Assembly (NCBI GenBank): GCA_015501595.1
Contig: JADNRX010000234.1
Location: forward strand, 23,262 to 87,261
DNA length: 64,000 nt
Origin: Hymenopellis radicata
Taxonomy: Eukaryota; Basidiomycota; Agaricomycetes; Agaricales; Physalacriaceae
Direction of reading: 5' to 3'
Shown one piece after another: positions 43,541 to 54,385 of the stretch (its first letter is position 1; every line of letters begins with the position of its first letter). A program made the position numbers and the translations under genes. The notes under the pieces were generated by a model. It saw only the letters and a program-made list of their open reading frames with translations, was not told the DNA's origin and did not search any database.

Positions 43541-43655
43541 GAGACATTCATCATTGCTTGCACGCCACCGAATCAAGCTCGGATTTACCTTCCCTCTTCG
43601 CCGTCAATTCTTTGGTTGGGAACGGTATTGTTACTGTCTGCCGTAGCCAGCCGCG
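43541..43655 (+). repeat. Head half of a broken repeat unit (copy 3a)
   Basis: Identical in order to the head block of copy 1, stopping abruptly after TGTCTGCCGTAGCCAG. Where copies 1, 4 and 5 continue with CGTGACCTAACGGTTAAGC, this copy passes into BAG-gene coding sequence. Its missing tail half lies inverted at 44883-45118. Confidence 0.85.
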
Positions 43656-44663
43656 CCTCTTCCTGAGCCTCGGCGTCCCAAGTCTCCAGCCAGTTCGCTC
43701 AAAGAGCAACTGGAGGCTCGTCTAGCTAGCGACGAAAGCACTGAAATCAAGGACACCATTCAGGCTATCTTTAACTCTCTTTCCGATGCCGATTCCCTGG
43801 CACCGGCGCCCTCTACCACTACTACTAGCGACACGTCTTCGTCCAAGGGTAAAGCGAAAGCCGAGCCGGCTCCCGCCACCACCGATACTACATCCTCGGA
43901 CCTTGCAACATCACTAGCGGCAGTCAACAGCATCGAAACTGCCTACCGCTCTCTCGCCGACGAGTTCACTTTCCCTAATCACCTCGACTTCACTCCCATC
44001 AGCTCGCCCGCCTCCTCGGATACGGAGCACTCGCGGCTCGCGTACACGGCGCGCAATGCTCCTCTGCGTTATTACGAGCAGGCGCTGAGCGGGTTGCTAG
44101 CCGAGCTGGACTCTGTGGAGAGCTTTGGGCATGAGGAGTTGCGGGCGAAGAGAAAGGAGGTTGTTGGGCTTGTGGAGGGCGCTTTGGAGGATTTGGAGAG
44201 GGAGGTGGAGGGGAGGTTGAGGGTTAAGGAGCGGGAGGCTGTCCAGGAGTCAGTCCTTACAGAGGACTCTCGCATGCCTATCGAGGTCGCGGCCACTACA
44301 CCCGCCGAAGTCGTCGCTACTGCGACACCTGCCGAATTCGTTGATTCTTCGATAACTTCTCCCAACGTCGACTCTGTCCCAGTTATCGAAGAAGAAGCAC
44401 CTCATGATTCCTCTTCGGAGACCTCCGCATCACTCTTCGTTGACGAACCCGCCATTGAGGAACCGGAGGAGGCTCTCGAGGAATCAATCATCATTGAGGA
44501 CAACGCGTCCGACTTGGCCAACTCGGAAGAGCCTGATAACGAGGAGGCCACCGCTCCGTATCTACTAGAGCCTACCGCTTCTGATGACACAGTCAATGAG
44601 GCTCTGTCGATACCTCCGGTTGTTGACGATGCGGGCAGCGATTGGTCGGAAGTTGAGGCCTAA
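43656..44663 (+). pseudogene. BAG-domain cochaperone gene, C-terminal half (displaced by inversion)
   Basis: One open frame reads from PEPRRPKSPASSLKEQLEAR through a linker to the BAG domain (AVNSIETAYRSLADEFTFPN, LAYTARNAPLRYYEQALSGL, LAELDSVESFGHEELRAKRK, VGLVEGALEDLEREVEGRLR). It then has a long acidic region and the terminus DAGSDWSEVEA. BAG domains bind the Hsp70 ATPase domain and promote nucleotide release. There is no ATG, N-terminus or acceptor site in its present place; it starts directly after a broken repeat. The N-terminal half lies on the opposite strand at 45150-46541. Nothing in the BAG coding itself is damaged. Confidence 0.85.
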
Positions 44664-44882
44664 GGTAGAATCCTTATTGTGCTTATGAAGCAAATGAAAT
44701 GGACTCTCATGCAATGTATCATATCTTTTTAGCTACGACGCCAATTTATATTCCAAACCATGACTTTTTTCGATTGATGCCCTAAAGAGCGAGTGTAGTT
44801 CAATGCCGACGATGTGGGTATACTGCTTCAAATCTATGTACTACACCGACTTCATAAGCGCGAAATGGAAGCACAGCGTAGA
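44664..44882. other. 3' flank of the displaced BAG half
   Basis: Probably the original downstream region of the BAG gene. Nothing else is seen. Confidence 0.5.
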
Positions 44883-45118
44883 AGGGATGAATAGCTTACA
44901 TGCTTGGCAGTAAGAAAATAAAATGATGACGCTACGATGTATGCGCTGCAGTCTAACCGCTAGGTTAGAGCGGCTACAGGTTACTGGACATAAACAGTGT
45001 GTCGATAGAATCTACCGGCGGCCGGAGGTGGGAGGAAAAAGGAAGACATGCGTTGAGCGTATCAAAAAAAGCTTACATTTGCAGTCCCTTAGACTCCCTA
45101 CTTATGCGCTACAGCTTC
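44883..45118 (-). repeat. Tail half of the broken repeat unit (copy 3b), inverted
   Basis: On the minus strand it begins AAGCTGTAGCGCATAAG, passes TTTTTTGATACGCTCAACGC, TGTAGCCGCTCTAACC and ATCATTTTATTTTCTTACTG, and ends near AGCTATTCATCCC. These are exactly the blocks missing from copy 3a. Confidence 0.85.
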
Positions 45119-45149
45119 TAAGTATACCACTTAGATTATGAAACAACAC

Positions 45150-46541
45150 ATAACATCAGAAAGTACTCACCGCCAGCGGAGTAGAAGTAGGTTGGGAAGA
45201 ACAAGGCTTAGCTCCTTCGCTGGGAGTGAAAGCCTTGACGGTAACAGCATCGCCGAAGAGGCTCTTCAAGATCTGCTCAAGACCGACAGCCGCGTCTGTA
45301 GAAGCGAACGGATCCGTCGCAGGTTTCTCGACTTGCTCCGTTTTCGAAGTCGGTGCCGGAGTAGAGGAACTAGTAGGTTCGATAGGTTTGACTTCAACAG
45401 GTCGAACCTGCTGTGCAGAGGAAGCAAGAGGTGACACGGAGGGCTTCTGAAATATGGATCAGAATGAGATAACTTTCAATAACAAAAGAAGACTAACCTT
45501 CTTCGGTTCGGATATTGCCTGCGACGAAGAGGGCACGGATGAAGCCCCGTTTGGTGTACTAGCCTTGATCTGGACCGAGTCGCCAAAGAGACTCTTCAAA
45601 ATCTGTTCGAGGCTACCGGCGTTGTCTGCGGAAGATGCGTTGGGCGACACGGTCGGTGCAGGTGGGGTGGACTTCTCGACTTTCTCTGCAGGACGTGCAG
45701 GAGCGGAAGTCGTCCTAGATGCAGAGACGGGCGTAGACTGGGGTTGACGCAGCGAGATGTGAGGGAAGATGGCGTTCAACGCCTGTTCGATGGCAGTGGT
45801 ATGGGATTGAGCGGCATCGACGGACGGCGGGATAGGCCTTCGTTCGGGTGCTGGCGTACGGGATGATGCCTGAGGCTCGAGCAAGTGTTGCAAAATCTCC
45901 TCAATTGTTAGTGGACGGCTGTCCGAAGCCTGTGGTCGCGGAAGAATGTCATCAGTTCGGACAGCAGGTTTCTGAAGGATTCATGCGTCAACGTGACATA
46001 AACGGCTCGAGCATGGATATCTTACCTTGACCTTGGGGATCTTGCAGGCACGAGGATACACAGGTGTTTGCCTTGGGGCTTGACTCTGGAAATCGATGAA
46101 GGTGAGTCGTTAGGAAGACGGGGTATGATTATAGGCGAGACTCACCCTCAAACTATTCAGCAGTATGCGTTGATCCTGCTCCTTGCGCCGTTGCTCGATT
46201 AGAAGTTCAAGCTGGGCACGCTGTCGGCGTTCCTGAAGTGCTGCCAAGGCAGCCTCTTCCTCTTTCTGGCGAAGGAGTTCCGCTTGGGCCTGCTCCTCCT
46301 GTTGGAGTTGGAGACGAAGCAAAGCAAGACGGTCCGGTGCGCCATAGGAGGGCGAAGAGACTTGTTGTCGTTGGAGCTGAAGTTCCTCCAGGCGACGGCG
46401 GAGCAGACGTTCCTCCTGTTCGATGGCCTCAGCGGCAAGAAATTCCTCCTCGGCTGCTTTGGCTTGAGCTAGAGCAGCGAGGTACTTGTCCCGAGGACTG
46501 GGTTGAGTGTACCGAGATGGGTAGTAAGATTGGCTGAACAT
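45150..46541 (-). pseudogene. BAG-domain cochaperone gene, N-terminal half
   Basis: Starts MFSQSYYPSRYTQPSPRDKY at 46541. A glutamine/glutamate-rich coiled coil follows (EEEFLAAEAIEQEERLLRRR, LEELQLQRQQ, QEEEQAQAELLRQKEEEAAL). Several short introns come next, then three proline/serine-rich segments each containing an I.E.hLqhLf-like helix (LTIEEILQHLLEP, SLEQILKSLFGDSVQIKA, GLEQILKSLFGDAVTVKA). The last exon ends PTSTPLA at a normal GTGAGT donor (phase 0). Downstream there is no BAG domain, only about 50 bp of intron and then a broken repeat. This layout is that of agaricomycete BAG proteins whose remaining half lies at 43656-44663 on the other strand. Confidence 0.8.
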
Positions 46542-46821
46542 GGTGGATGAGATTTGAGGTGGGATGGGCGCCGCAGATGGCGGTATTTATACATCCTGGC
46601 AGTGTTGACGCGCGTACACAGAAGACAACGCGCGTCCCCGCCAGCATCTTCGAGTATGTTCGAGGACAAGCTGTGAGTAAGCCTGACAAATGCCCGAATC
46701 GGCATAAGCGCCTTTTGATCCGGGCCACGCGAATGCGCTAGTCGCCGCTTTGGCCGAACTTTGGCTGAAGCCTGCTGCGTATGATTCTCTCAAGCACTAC
46801 TCTGGTGTGTGTCAATCTTGA

Positions 46822-47180
46822 ACCTCCTACTTGAATACATTCATAATTGCTTGCATGCCACCGAATCAAGCTAAGCATAACACACTCGGATTTACCTTCC
46901 CTCTTCGTCGTCAGTTCTTTCGTTGGGACCGGTATTGTTACTGTCTGCCGTAACTATCTGCAGCCAGCGTGACCTAACGGTTAAGCTGTAGCGCGTATGG
47001 AAGACAAGGGTTATCTTTTTTTTGATACGCTATACGCCTGTCTTCTCCACAGCGCGCGTTCATCTTTTCCCTACGCGTCCATGCCTTTTCCCCGACCTCT
47101 TCCCGCCGGTAGATTCTATTGACACTCTGTTTGTGTCCAATGGCCTGTAGCCGCTCTAACCTAGTGGTTAGACTGCACCA
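46822..47180 (+). repeat. Local repeat family, copy 4
   Basis: Contains the head (CATTCATAATTGCTTGCATG, TCTGCCGTAAC) and middle blocks (GTGACCTAACGGTTAAGC to TGTAGCCGCTCTAACC) uninterrupted. It shows the normal sequence across the point where copy 3 is broken. It ends just after GGTTAGACTGCA. Confidence 0.85.
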
Positions 47181-47689
47181 TAGTAATTTGGGGTTGAATG
47201 TTTTGTTGTAAACGCCGCGTCGTATCCAAGCTACTTGATATGAATCAGCGCCGTACGTATCGACAGGACGCATTTGTGAGAAAGAATGTCCCCGCAAACC
47301 ATCGTCATTGTGCGGTCACTCAGGCAAGGGCGAGAATGATACAGTGTAAATTAGTCTCCACAAACATTCGCGCTGCTGTTTCATTTTGGAGTGGAAAGCT
47401 TGTGAAGACGCATCCAGATTGTCAATACCAATACTCGGGTGGAAGATGTAGTAAAGAAAGACTATTCGAGAACGGAATCTTCCTGGCGGACAGATAGGAA
47501 GCCACGCCAATTTAGCAGACAGAGTTTGGCCCAGCGGCTGAGTTTTACATCACTCTTGTCCTGCAGAAATGCGCGACCGGCTGCAGGCCCTCAGATGCTA
47601 GTCGTGTATAGTAACTTCGGACATACCTTTGTCCACGCTGATCACATATCGTGTAATCATCCTCCGAGCTAGTTCGGCGTCGCTTGGAA
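47181..47689. other. Nothing firm
   Basis: May contain 3' sequence of the gene to the right on the minus strand. No separate gene is supported. Confidence 0.35.
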
Positions 47690-48903
47690 GAGGAATTTCG
47701 TCCTACGCGAATGGTCTATGAACGATTGAATAGAAAGAGATCCAGACGAACCTTTCCAAGGATAGAGAGAATTTCCTGGTCGTGGACAACGGCGGTCTTC
47801 ACACGTCTATTCTGCAAGAACCAATCATCAATGGCGTTCCGACGACAACGCGAAGCCCACCGAAGAGTGAATAAGATTGTTGATAGCGGCGCAGGGATGG
47901 TAAGTCTTTCGAACAATTCAGGATCTGTGTACTGCGCAGAGGAAATGGCTAACTTACCGGTTTAGCTTCGTCAAAAACCGACCAAGAGCTTGTTGGCGGT
48001 CGCAGAAGACTACGTAAAGCAATACAACTCGGTTGGTTGTTCAGCCTTGAAGCAGTATCCGGGCGCCCACTTTGAAAATACGGGTCGAATGACAGTGGAG
48101 TGCTCTCCGAGGGACAGTCCTCAACCATCTTAATCCTCTCGGCGACATCACCGACAACTTTAGGCACGGTGAGTATCTTGGTGAAACACGGGTTCGGGAA
48201 TTTCGTTTCGAACAGTCCAAGACAAAATACGACGTCTTTTCGCATCCGGTGATCAATGTGAGGTTACCATTTTGCAGCTCTAAACTGTCAAGGTTCATAA
48301 CATGGTAGTACCAAGTTGCGCCGTGTGTCATTGCGAGCCGCCGAAGCTTCGCCAAACCCGACAATGTGCATTCCTGGGACGAACCACCTAGAGGAAGCGC
48401 GCAGAACGCTCCGTGCGACGCGTGCGTCGAGAACTTGACTCTCTCGCGGCCACCGTCTCTGTTTGTTACATTAGGAATTGATACTAAAGCTGAAAGAAGT
48501 TATGTCACTCAGTCGGAACCATAGGGTGCACTTCGAACTCATTTGTAGGACCCGTTGTCGCCCCAATGATAGTTGGACTTGGGAATTGCGACGGGTTAAT
48601 GGTGTAGTCTATGCCTAGCTCCAAAGGACACGGCTTGTAGTCCTTTGGTAAATGCTGCCAATTTCGGGGATCATCCGCACCTTTGGTGACGTTGATCCCG
48701 ACATAGAGAAGGGCGCCGGAGAGATCCAGAAGAACCAAGTCGCCAATTTGAGCGCCCTCCAGCGGCCAAGTAGGACTAGGATGAGGCTGCAAAGTCTCCG
48801 GGTCGAGTGGAGGGTAGCCACGAGCCTTTGAGTAGAGAAGGCGCGTATACTCGTCCTGGAAGGGTTTGGTGATCATGACTTGGTGGAGGGAAAGGAAGAA
48901 CAA
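47690..48903 (-). CDS. Agaricomycete-specific protein of unknown function, multi-exon
   Basis: The exon reading from 48903 gives SKARGYPPLDPETLQPHPSP, AQIGDLVLLDLSGALLYVGI with a following NVTKG, and ends FEVHPMVPTE. Later exons read LAKLRRLAMTHGATWYYHVM, LELQNGNLTLITGCEKTSYF and, near the 3' end, IPAPLSTILFTLRWASRCRR followed by WFLQ...TAVVHDQEILSIL. This order (GYPL...GD.G.h...., NG.LYLVTGC.K...W, HPS..IN.WhL....A.VAhhHD) is a large family expanded in agaricomycetes with no known function. Not all introns are settled and a start further upstream is possible. Confidence 0.5.
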
Positions 48904-49399
48904 GGTAGGACGCCTCGCCTATCTTGAGGCTGTGTCCCTGCATACTGTGGCTCTTGTGGGCGCCAACTCCGGAGGAGGCTGATGTCAATCGTGCCTCGGT
49001 CCCGGCAGGCTTCGACACTGCTTGAAGTGCTTTGACTCTGTCTTTTCTGCATCCGTCGTGGTTGATTCTCATGCATGCAGTAGTTGAACGCAACCATTCT
49101 ATTTCCATCGCACATAAGAAGGACAGGTAAAAGCCTGGAAACTTCAACATACTTCTTCCAGACTTCCTCAACTTCCTGCTTTCTCTATCCGAGATTTTCA
49201 TGGCTCAGACTTCTGATCTGGCGAAACTATGCTCGCTGTCTAGCGAAACGCGTTGTTGGTCATCCACTCTACGGGGCTCGGATTATCGATCCATACCCTG
49301 CGTACATTGACGGTACATAGTAATCTTTCCGACGTCGCTTGAGGACCGTCTACGTTACGGTTTCAGCGCTGGGCGGGGCCCCGACCATGAGCGTAATAC
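48904..49399. other. Possible 5' region of the preceding gene; nothing else
   Basis: A minus-strand frame at 49201-48873 is open but shows no family pattern. Confidence 0.35.
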
Positions 49400-49620
49400 T
49401 AACGGTATTGTGACTGTCTGCCGTAGCCAGCGTGACCTAACGGTTAAGCTGTAGCTCGTGGAAGCGAACTACATAACTCCAACTGTTTTCTTGATACGCT
49501 AAACGCATGTCCTCTCCCCGACACGCGTTCATTTCTCTCTTACGCCGACGTGTTAATCCCTTTTCCTCCCAACCTCTGGTCGCCGGTAGATTCTATTGAC
49601 AATCTGTTTGTGTCCAGTAA
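49400..49620 (+). repeat. Local repeat family, copy 5, left part
   Basis: Runs from AACGGTATTGTGACTGTCTG through GTGACCTAACGGTTAAGC and TAGATTCTATTGAC to GTGTCCAGTAA. Other copies continue with TGTAGCCGCTCTAACC, which here resumes at 51179. Confidence 0.85.
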
Positions 49621-51178
49621 TTCCAGAGTAAAATATAAATAGGCACGAGCGAAGCGAGTGTCTATTTATAGAACTCTGGCCTTTACCTGACTTTTCTCGC
49701 GCCGAAATGAGGATCTCTTATCTTGATCTTTCCGTTGTATCTTATCTTATCTAAATGTCCGCCTCCGTCGGCCTAGACTCATCGTGTGCCATGTCTCGCT
49801 GTTCAGCGCTAACTTAGCACCGGTGGTCTATGCAGGTGAGGAAGGCACGGATTCTGCAGGCAGGTTTGTATGTTTCGTAGAGCCAAGTAGTAAAGGGTTC
49901 TTCTGGGACGAGGATACGCGCTTCCTAATGAGCAAAGATACTTATATGACGGATTGTTTACGAAAGGATAAGGAGGATTTATCAATCAAGCTCCATCTTC
50001 TGAGGTCGACGATGATCAAGCCGCCGAGTGACCCGTTTATCAATTCATTAAAGAGAAGTACACACCTCTGAATTAATCGTTGCAGAAGGATACTAGTTTG
50101 CCGCCAAGGCCAAAAAAAAGCAGAGAAAAACCGGAGACCGAAGAAAGTGAGCTTGAAGAGTCCAGACTGCACGTTGTGGTCGTTGACGTGAGAAGAGGAC
50201 TAAAGTGCGTAGTTGATCAGCGCGATCGGACAATCCAAAGAGTCGTCTCGTCCTCCGTCTTCGCTCATGCCAGCGCAACGCCGACCAGCAATTTCGTTCT
50301 CTGCAGAGCTGGAGAAATCTGGGAGTGCTCTTGCAGCAGGGCGAGTGTTGAGCACCAGTGAAAAGTCGAGTCCCCGTTTTCGACCTGGTGTTTGTTTCTG
50401 CTTCTTTTTTGTCGACTCACACTGCTTCTCTCAGAAACTTGTCACAACCAACTGTCTTGCAAGTTGCTTTCGGCTCTCGCCGTGGCATATCGCTCGTCCC
50501 TGTTTGCTTCCTTCCACCACAGCACCTCGACAATGCAGTGCTATAATACGGCCTCGGGAATCAGTGTGGGCCCCCACTGGGTAATTCGTTTGTCTTCTTT
50601 TGCTTTTTGGATCCATGACGCGCGAGAGGCTTCCGGCAGGCTGGCAGCTGTGAGCACGACTTTCTGGCGGGCGACGCCATCACATAAGCCTCCGGGGATG
50701 CAGCCACAGCTTCAGAGAGACGACGACGGGCTTCAGAGGCTGAATTAGCCCCTATAGCCCTTTCGTTCTCCCTGGAAATTTGTGCAGCCGTTTATGATGA
50801 GTATATCATTCACACTGTCATGTTTCTACTGTGTTCGTGCATGTGCCATGGATGCCTCGTGCCGGAACCGTTCCCCAAGAACTTTCCTGCCAAAATTCGA
50901 CGCGCGCCACCTCTGGCAATCTTCAAGTTGATTATTCCAGAGTGAGAACTTGGGTGGCACACCGCTACAGGAGAGACTAGTCGACTCTCGCGTCATTACA
51001 TAAATCAATTGTACTGAATCTCACAATCCTTGGACTGACATTCTTGATCCCTCACTGATTTCATTGCGGCGTAGCCGCCTCGCTGGCACTCGCATCCGGG
51101 GGACATCCCACAGTTCTATTTTTTATTATATTTTACTCTGGACTGAATTGCGCTTGCGCAATTCACACCCTATAGATC
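49621..51178. mobile_element. 1.56 kb insertion inside repeat copy 5
   Basis: The insert has 16 bp perfect inverted repeats, CCAGAGTAAAATATAA at 49623-49638 and its reverse at 51126-51141. Each lies in a hairpin-prone end: the left end folds by TATAAATAG/CTATTTATA arms around GCGAAGCGAG, the right end by GAATTGCGC arms at 51146-51165. Inside, a frame at 49830-50071 reads AGRFVCFVEPSSKGFFWDED then TRFLMSKDTYMTDCLRKDKE; I do not recognise it. No complete transposase was found, so it is probably non-autonomous. A target duplication was not resolved. Confidence 0.65.
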
Positions 51179-51490
51179 TGTAGCCGCTCTAACCTAGCGG
51201 TTAGACGGCAGCGCATGGAGAGAAAGTTCGGCCTGTACTTTTGTATGCTACCTATCGCTGCTCAAGGTCGTTGCATCAAGACGGGAGCGACAGGACAACT
51301 TACTCTTCAAGTCATCTTGTCGCAAGGTGACCAGGAGGGAGCAGTGGCCTTCACCGCTGATTCGACTCCCTTCTGGTGTCGACTGCCTACTACGCGAGTC
51401 ACGAAAGGTAGGCTTTAAACATTGTTCAACGTCGTACTTGGCTGACTTGTTCGCACGTCCTCCTCAAATATGCTCCACTTAGAAAGTCTC
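51179..51490 (+). repeat. Local repeat family, copy 5, right part
   Basis: Begins TGTAGCCGCTCTAACCTAGC, skips part of the tail block, and continues with AAAGTTCGGCCTGTACTTTT, TTGCATCAAGACGGGAGCG and ACGCGAGTCACGAAAGGTAG. Confidence 0.85.
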
Positions 51491-51493
51491 CGA

Positions 51494-51600
51494 CGGCAGT
51501 GAAGAGTACTAGCGAGGACGTCGATGAGTGTTTTACGGAACGTGGACGCGGACCCATATGAGACCGCGGATGCCTTTGGAAGAGTGAAATGTGTAGTGTA
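51494..51600 (+). repeat. Duplicated 3' end of the coiled-coil gene, copy 2
   Basis: Matches 41235-41350 in pieces: CGATGAGTGTTTTACGGAAC, GTGGACGCGGACCCATATGA, CCGCGGATGCCTTTGG, GTGTAGTGTAC. It shows the same gene-end plus repeat association as at 43238. Confidence 0.75.
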
Positions 51601-51678
51601 CACTGGTTTGGTTTCAATGAAAGACAGTTTTTTAATGCACAACCACTATGAACAATAATTCAAAAACTAGAAATGTAA

Positions 51679-53545
51679 TTAGTTCGACACAATATTAGTC
51701 GTCATAACATCGAGAGCCGCCAACTGTCCCCAGGACGTGTAACCCTGTGGCGGTCCCGCCCAGGCCGATGAGTAGGAAGTTCCGTTGGCGGCCAAGTCGA
51801 GGAGAGCGTTGTACTGGACAACAGGTCAGTCTCAAGGATGCGTAGTACGGAGGTAGATATACCTGGACGTCACCGTAGCTGTGTATGAGAATCCTCAAAT
51901 CGTTGCTATCCGTCCTGATAAACACTTCGCCTAGTGCACGTATGAAGACGGCTATGACATCGACCCATCAGAGCTGGGAATAAAGAAGACCTAAGATCCG
52001 CACCTTTGAACCCAGCACTATCGTTGTTCTCATTCGGACTGGCGCCCTCAGTGATGATACCATCACTGCCTTGCCACGGGCCCGACTTGACAGCCGTCGC
52101 CACTGTGTTGATCATCCTACGATATACACCGTCAGCTCTCATTCGTTCGTTCGTCTTTTCGGACCCCGCTCACAGAGAGGACCAAGCGGAATCTCCAGTA
52201 ACGGCCGCGAGCACGCTCAACCCTTCGACAAACTTGCCGGTATTGTATGTGAACAACCAGCCCGCAGGCGAACGGGAACAGTCGTGCGCGTTGACCGAGT
52301 CGAGGACGATCCCGTCGGCGTTGATGTTGAGGTTCTTGATCCAGTTGGCACTGGCGATAGCGGCGTTGGTGTATTTGGAGTCGCCAGTGGCTTCGGCGAG
52401 GAATGCGGAAAGACTGGTGAAGCATCACGATGAAGTTCAAGATGGCCCAATGCATGGACTTACGTTAGGTATAATCTGGAGGAATCATGTTAGACTGGAG
52501 AGCATGAACGTCAAATATATTTGGACGTACCCAGTGGTGACAGAATTAATGCCCTGGTCATCACTTGTTGGACGCTAGATGGGGTTTCGCAAGGTTCAGT
52601 TATCTATTCCCCAACTCTGAGAAACACGAACCCAAAACACACCCCCAGCCATACTCTCTATCAATTTCATGAGTATCTTTACATAGAGAAACTGTCCGCA
52701 ACTCACGTCCATCGCACGTCCCAGCCAATGTAAATCCCTTGTTCGGATTCGAGCCCGAATTTGCTTGATCTTGCGTGATGACACTAAACACATGGTCGCG
52801 TTAGACCTTAGTGTCACATATGGCTCGCACATGCGTACTAGTTTGAAACGTGGTTCCAGACATCAATCGCGTGTTGCAGGAGGTTATTGTCCTAGAAACA
52901 AGGTCGCGTTCAGAGCAAAACACTGGACGATGGAAAAACACGTACTCCATACGCCCGATACGCGTACACAGCGCTCTGAGCCCACCACATCGCGTCGTCA
53001 TTGTACTGCCAAAAAATGAGGATGAGATCGTCATCAAGCAAAACAGGATAATTACCCTACAAACAGTCAGCAAGTTTTCAGGTCGACGACTGGGACACGG
53101 CTACCCACCCCCATTGATCGTAGTTAGCACGAAGGCTGAACACCGTGTTGAGCATGTTCACGACCTGTGCCTGGTTGGTCGTTCCCCCAGAGAGGTAGTC
53201 GGTGTTGGCCATCGCCGAGTAGACGTTGCCCGATTGCCAATAGCCTATGCCTGGAAACGCGTCAAAGTAAGCGATGAGGTGGGAGATCGGGTTCAGCGAG
53301 GCTCGCCGTTGAATTCGCCCGTGGCAGTGTTGAGCTGGGGCAGGATGGTATTGATGGCGGCTTGTGCGATGGAGATGCGTTCGTCTTTGCCACGCGAGTT
53401 GCTGAATTTCTAGAGAAAAACAGAGTTCAGTGCTGTAATACTATGACAAGGCTATACTTACTCGCCATGACAGCGGCACTCCAAGGTCCTGAGCATAAGT
53501 TGCCCCGACAGAAAGGCCAATAAATAGAGAAGTTTTGAAAAGCAT
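51679..53545 (-). CDS. Secreted GH76 family glycosidase (alpha-1,6-mannanase-like)
   Basis: Starts MLFKTSLFIGLSVGATYAQD, a good signal peptide, at 53545 and ends TTNIVSN at 51679. About twelve short exons join in frame with family landmarks: NTATGEFNGIGYWQSGNVYS, ANYDQWGYNDDAMWWAQSAV, NNLLQHAIDVWNHVSNYVIT, GTCDGQSMAGGVFWRPTSDD, NLNINADGIVLDSVNAHDCS, WLFTYNTGKFVEGLSVLAAV, GPWQGSDGIITEGASPNEN and AVFIRALGEVF. The DD in YNDDAMWW is the usual GH76 catalytic aspartate pair. One intron (about 53311-53250) needs a GC donor. GH76 enzymes cleave alpha-1,6-mannan or act on GPI-mannoproteins (Dfg5/Dcw1). The lack of a GPI tail suggests a free extracellular enzyme. It appears intact. Confidence 0.85.
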
Positions 53546-54385
53546 CGTTGGGAAGAAGGAACAATGCAGCGCAAGGCTGACCGTATCACTTTTATAGCGT
53601 CCAACACCTGAAACGTTGATGGGGGAACCCTGCTCCAACGCAAATTGCAACATCTCCGAAGTTCCGAACGGCCTTGGAGAAGGGTGGAAGTATAATCAGG
53701 AGGCCTCGTCGTACATGCAGCGGTACAGGCAGGTGATTGAAGTGCATGAGGATGTGAGAGCTTCAGCATGGACATCGCATCATATTCGAGTTACCAACAG
53801 TGCGGCCTAGGGCGTGTAGCCTGGACTGACGTCAAGGCGATGAAAGAGAGTGTGCATCACGAAAAGATGTTTCGTGTTTGACGGTAAATCCTGAGGCGAA
53901 CTATATGGGGCAGCCTGGCATTGCGGGTGTACGATTCAGATCTACGGACAGTAGAAGTCAGATTTAGTGAACATGAAAAAAAAATTCAATAGATGAGAAC
54001 AACTCACATTCAATATCAAAAATATGTGGCCTGGCATTGCCATGATTTGGCCTGAAGCCTCCAGCAGGCTCATTAGGAAGTGAGCAGATGCCAGTGGCAA
54101 TATATCAGTTAATTCGGGGTGCTGGACAAGCCTCCTTCAACCTTAGATATCCACACGGCGAGGGCATCGTCAGAACTAAATCTAAGCTGAATGCCATGAT
54201 GATTGTTGGAGAAAGAGCAAGTACTAACCTTAACCCTAAACTACCGGACGATCACCTTCCCTTTTTGGATTGGCCTCCATTCAGAAATCGGAGCATGCGA
54301 GGGGCGCGTCATCCTCGCCCACCTTGTCCTCCTTCCACCACCATCTCGATTCGTCCAGCTTTCCGACTCCCATTTTGGCCACGGA
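53546..54385. other. Divergent promoter region between GH76 and TMEM16
   Basis: This 0.84 kb lies between the starts of two divergent, intact genes and holds no gene or repeat. It presumably contains both promoters; no specific element was identified. Confidence 0.5.

Noticed and set aside
41552..51490. tRNA genes
   Set aside because: A-box-like motifs recur, but there is no B box, anticodon stem or acceptor stem, so no tRNA can be folded.
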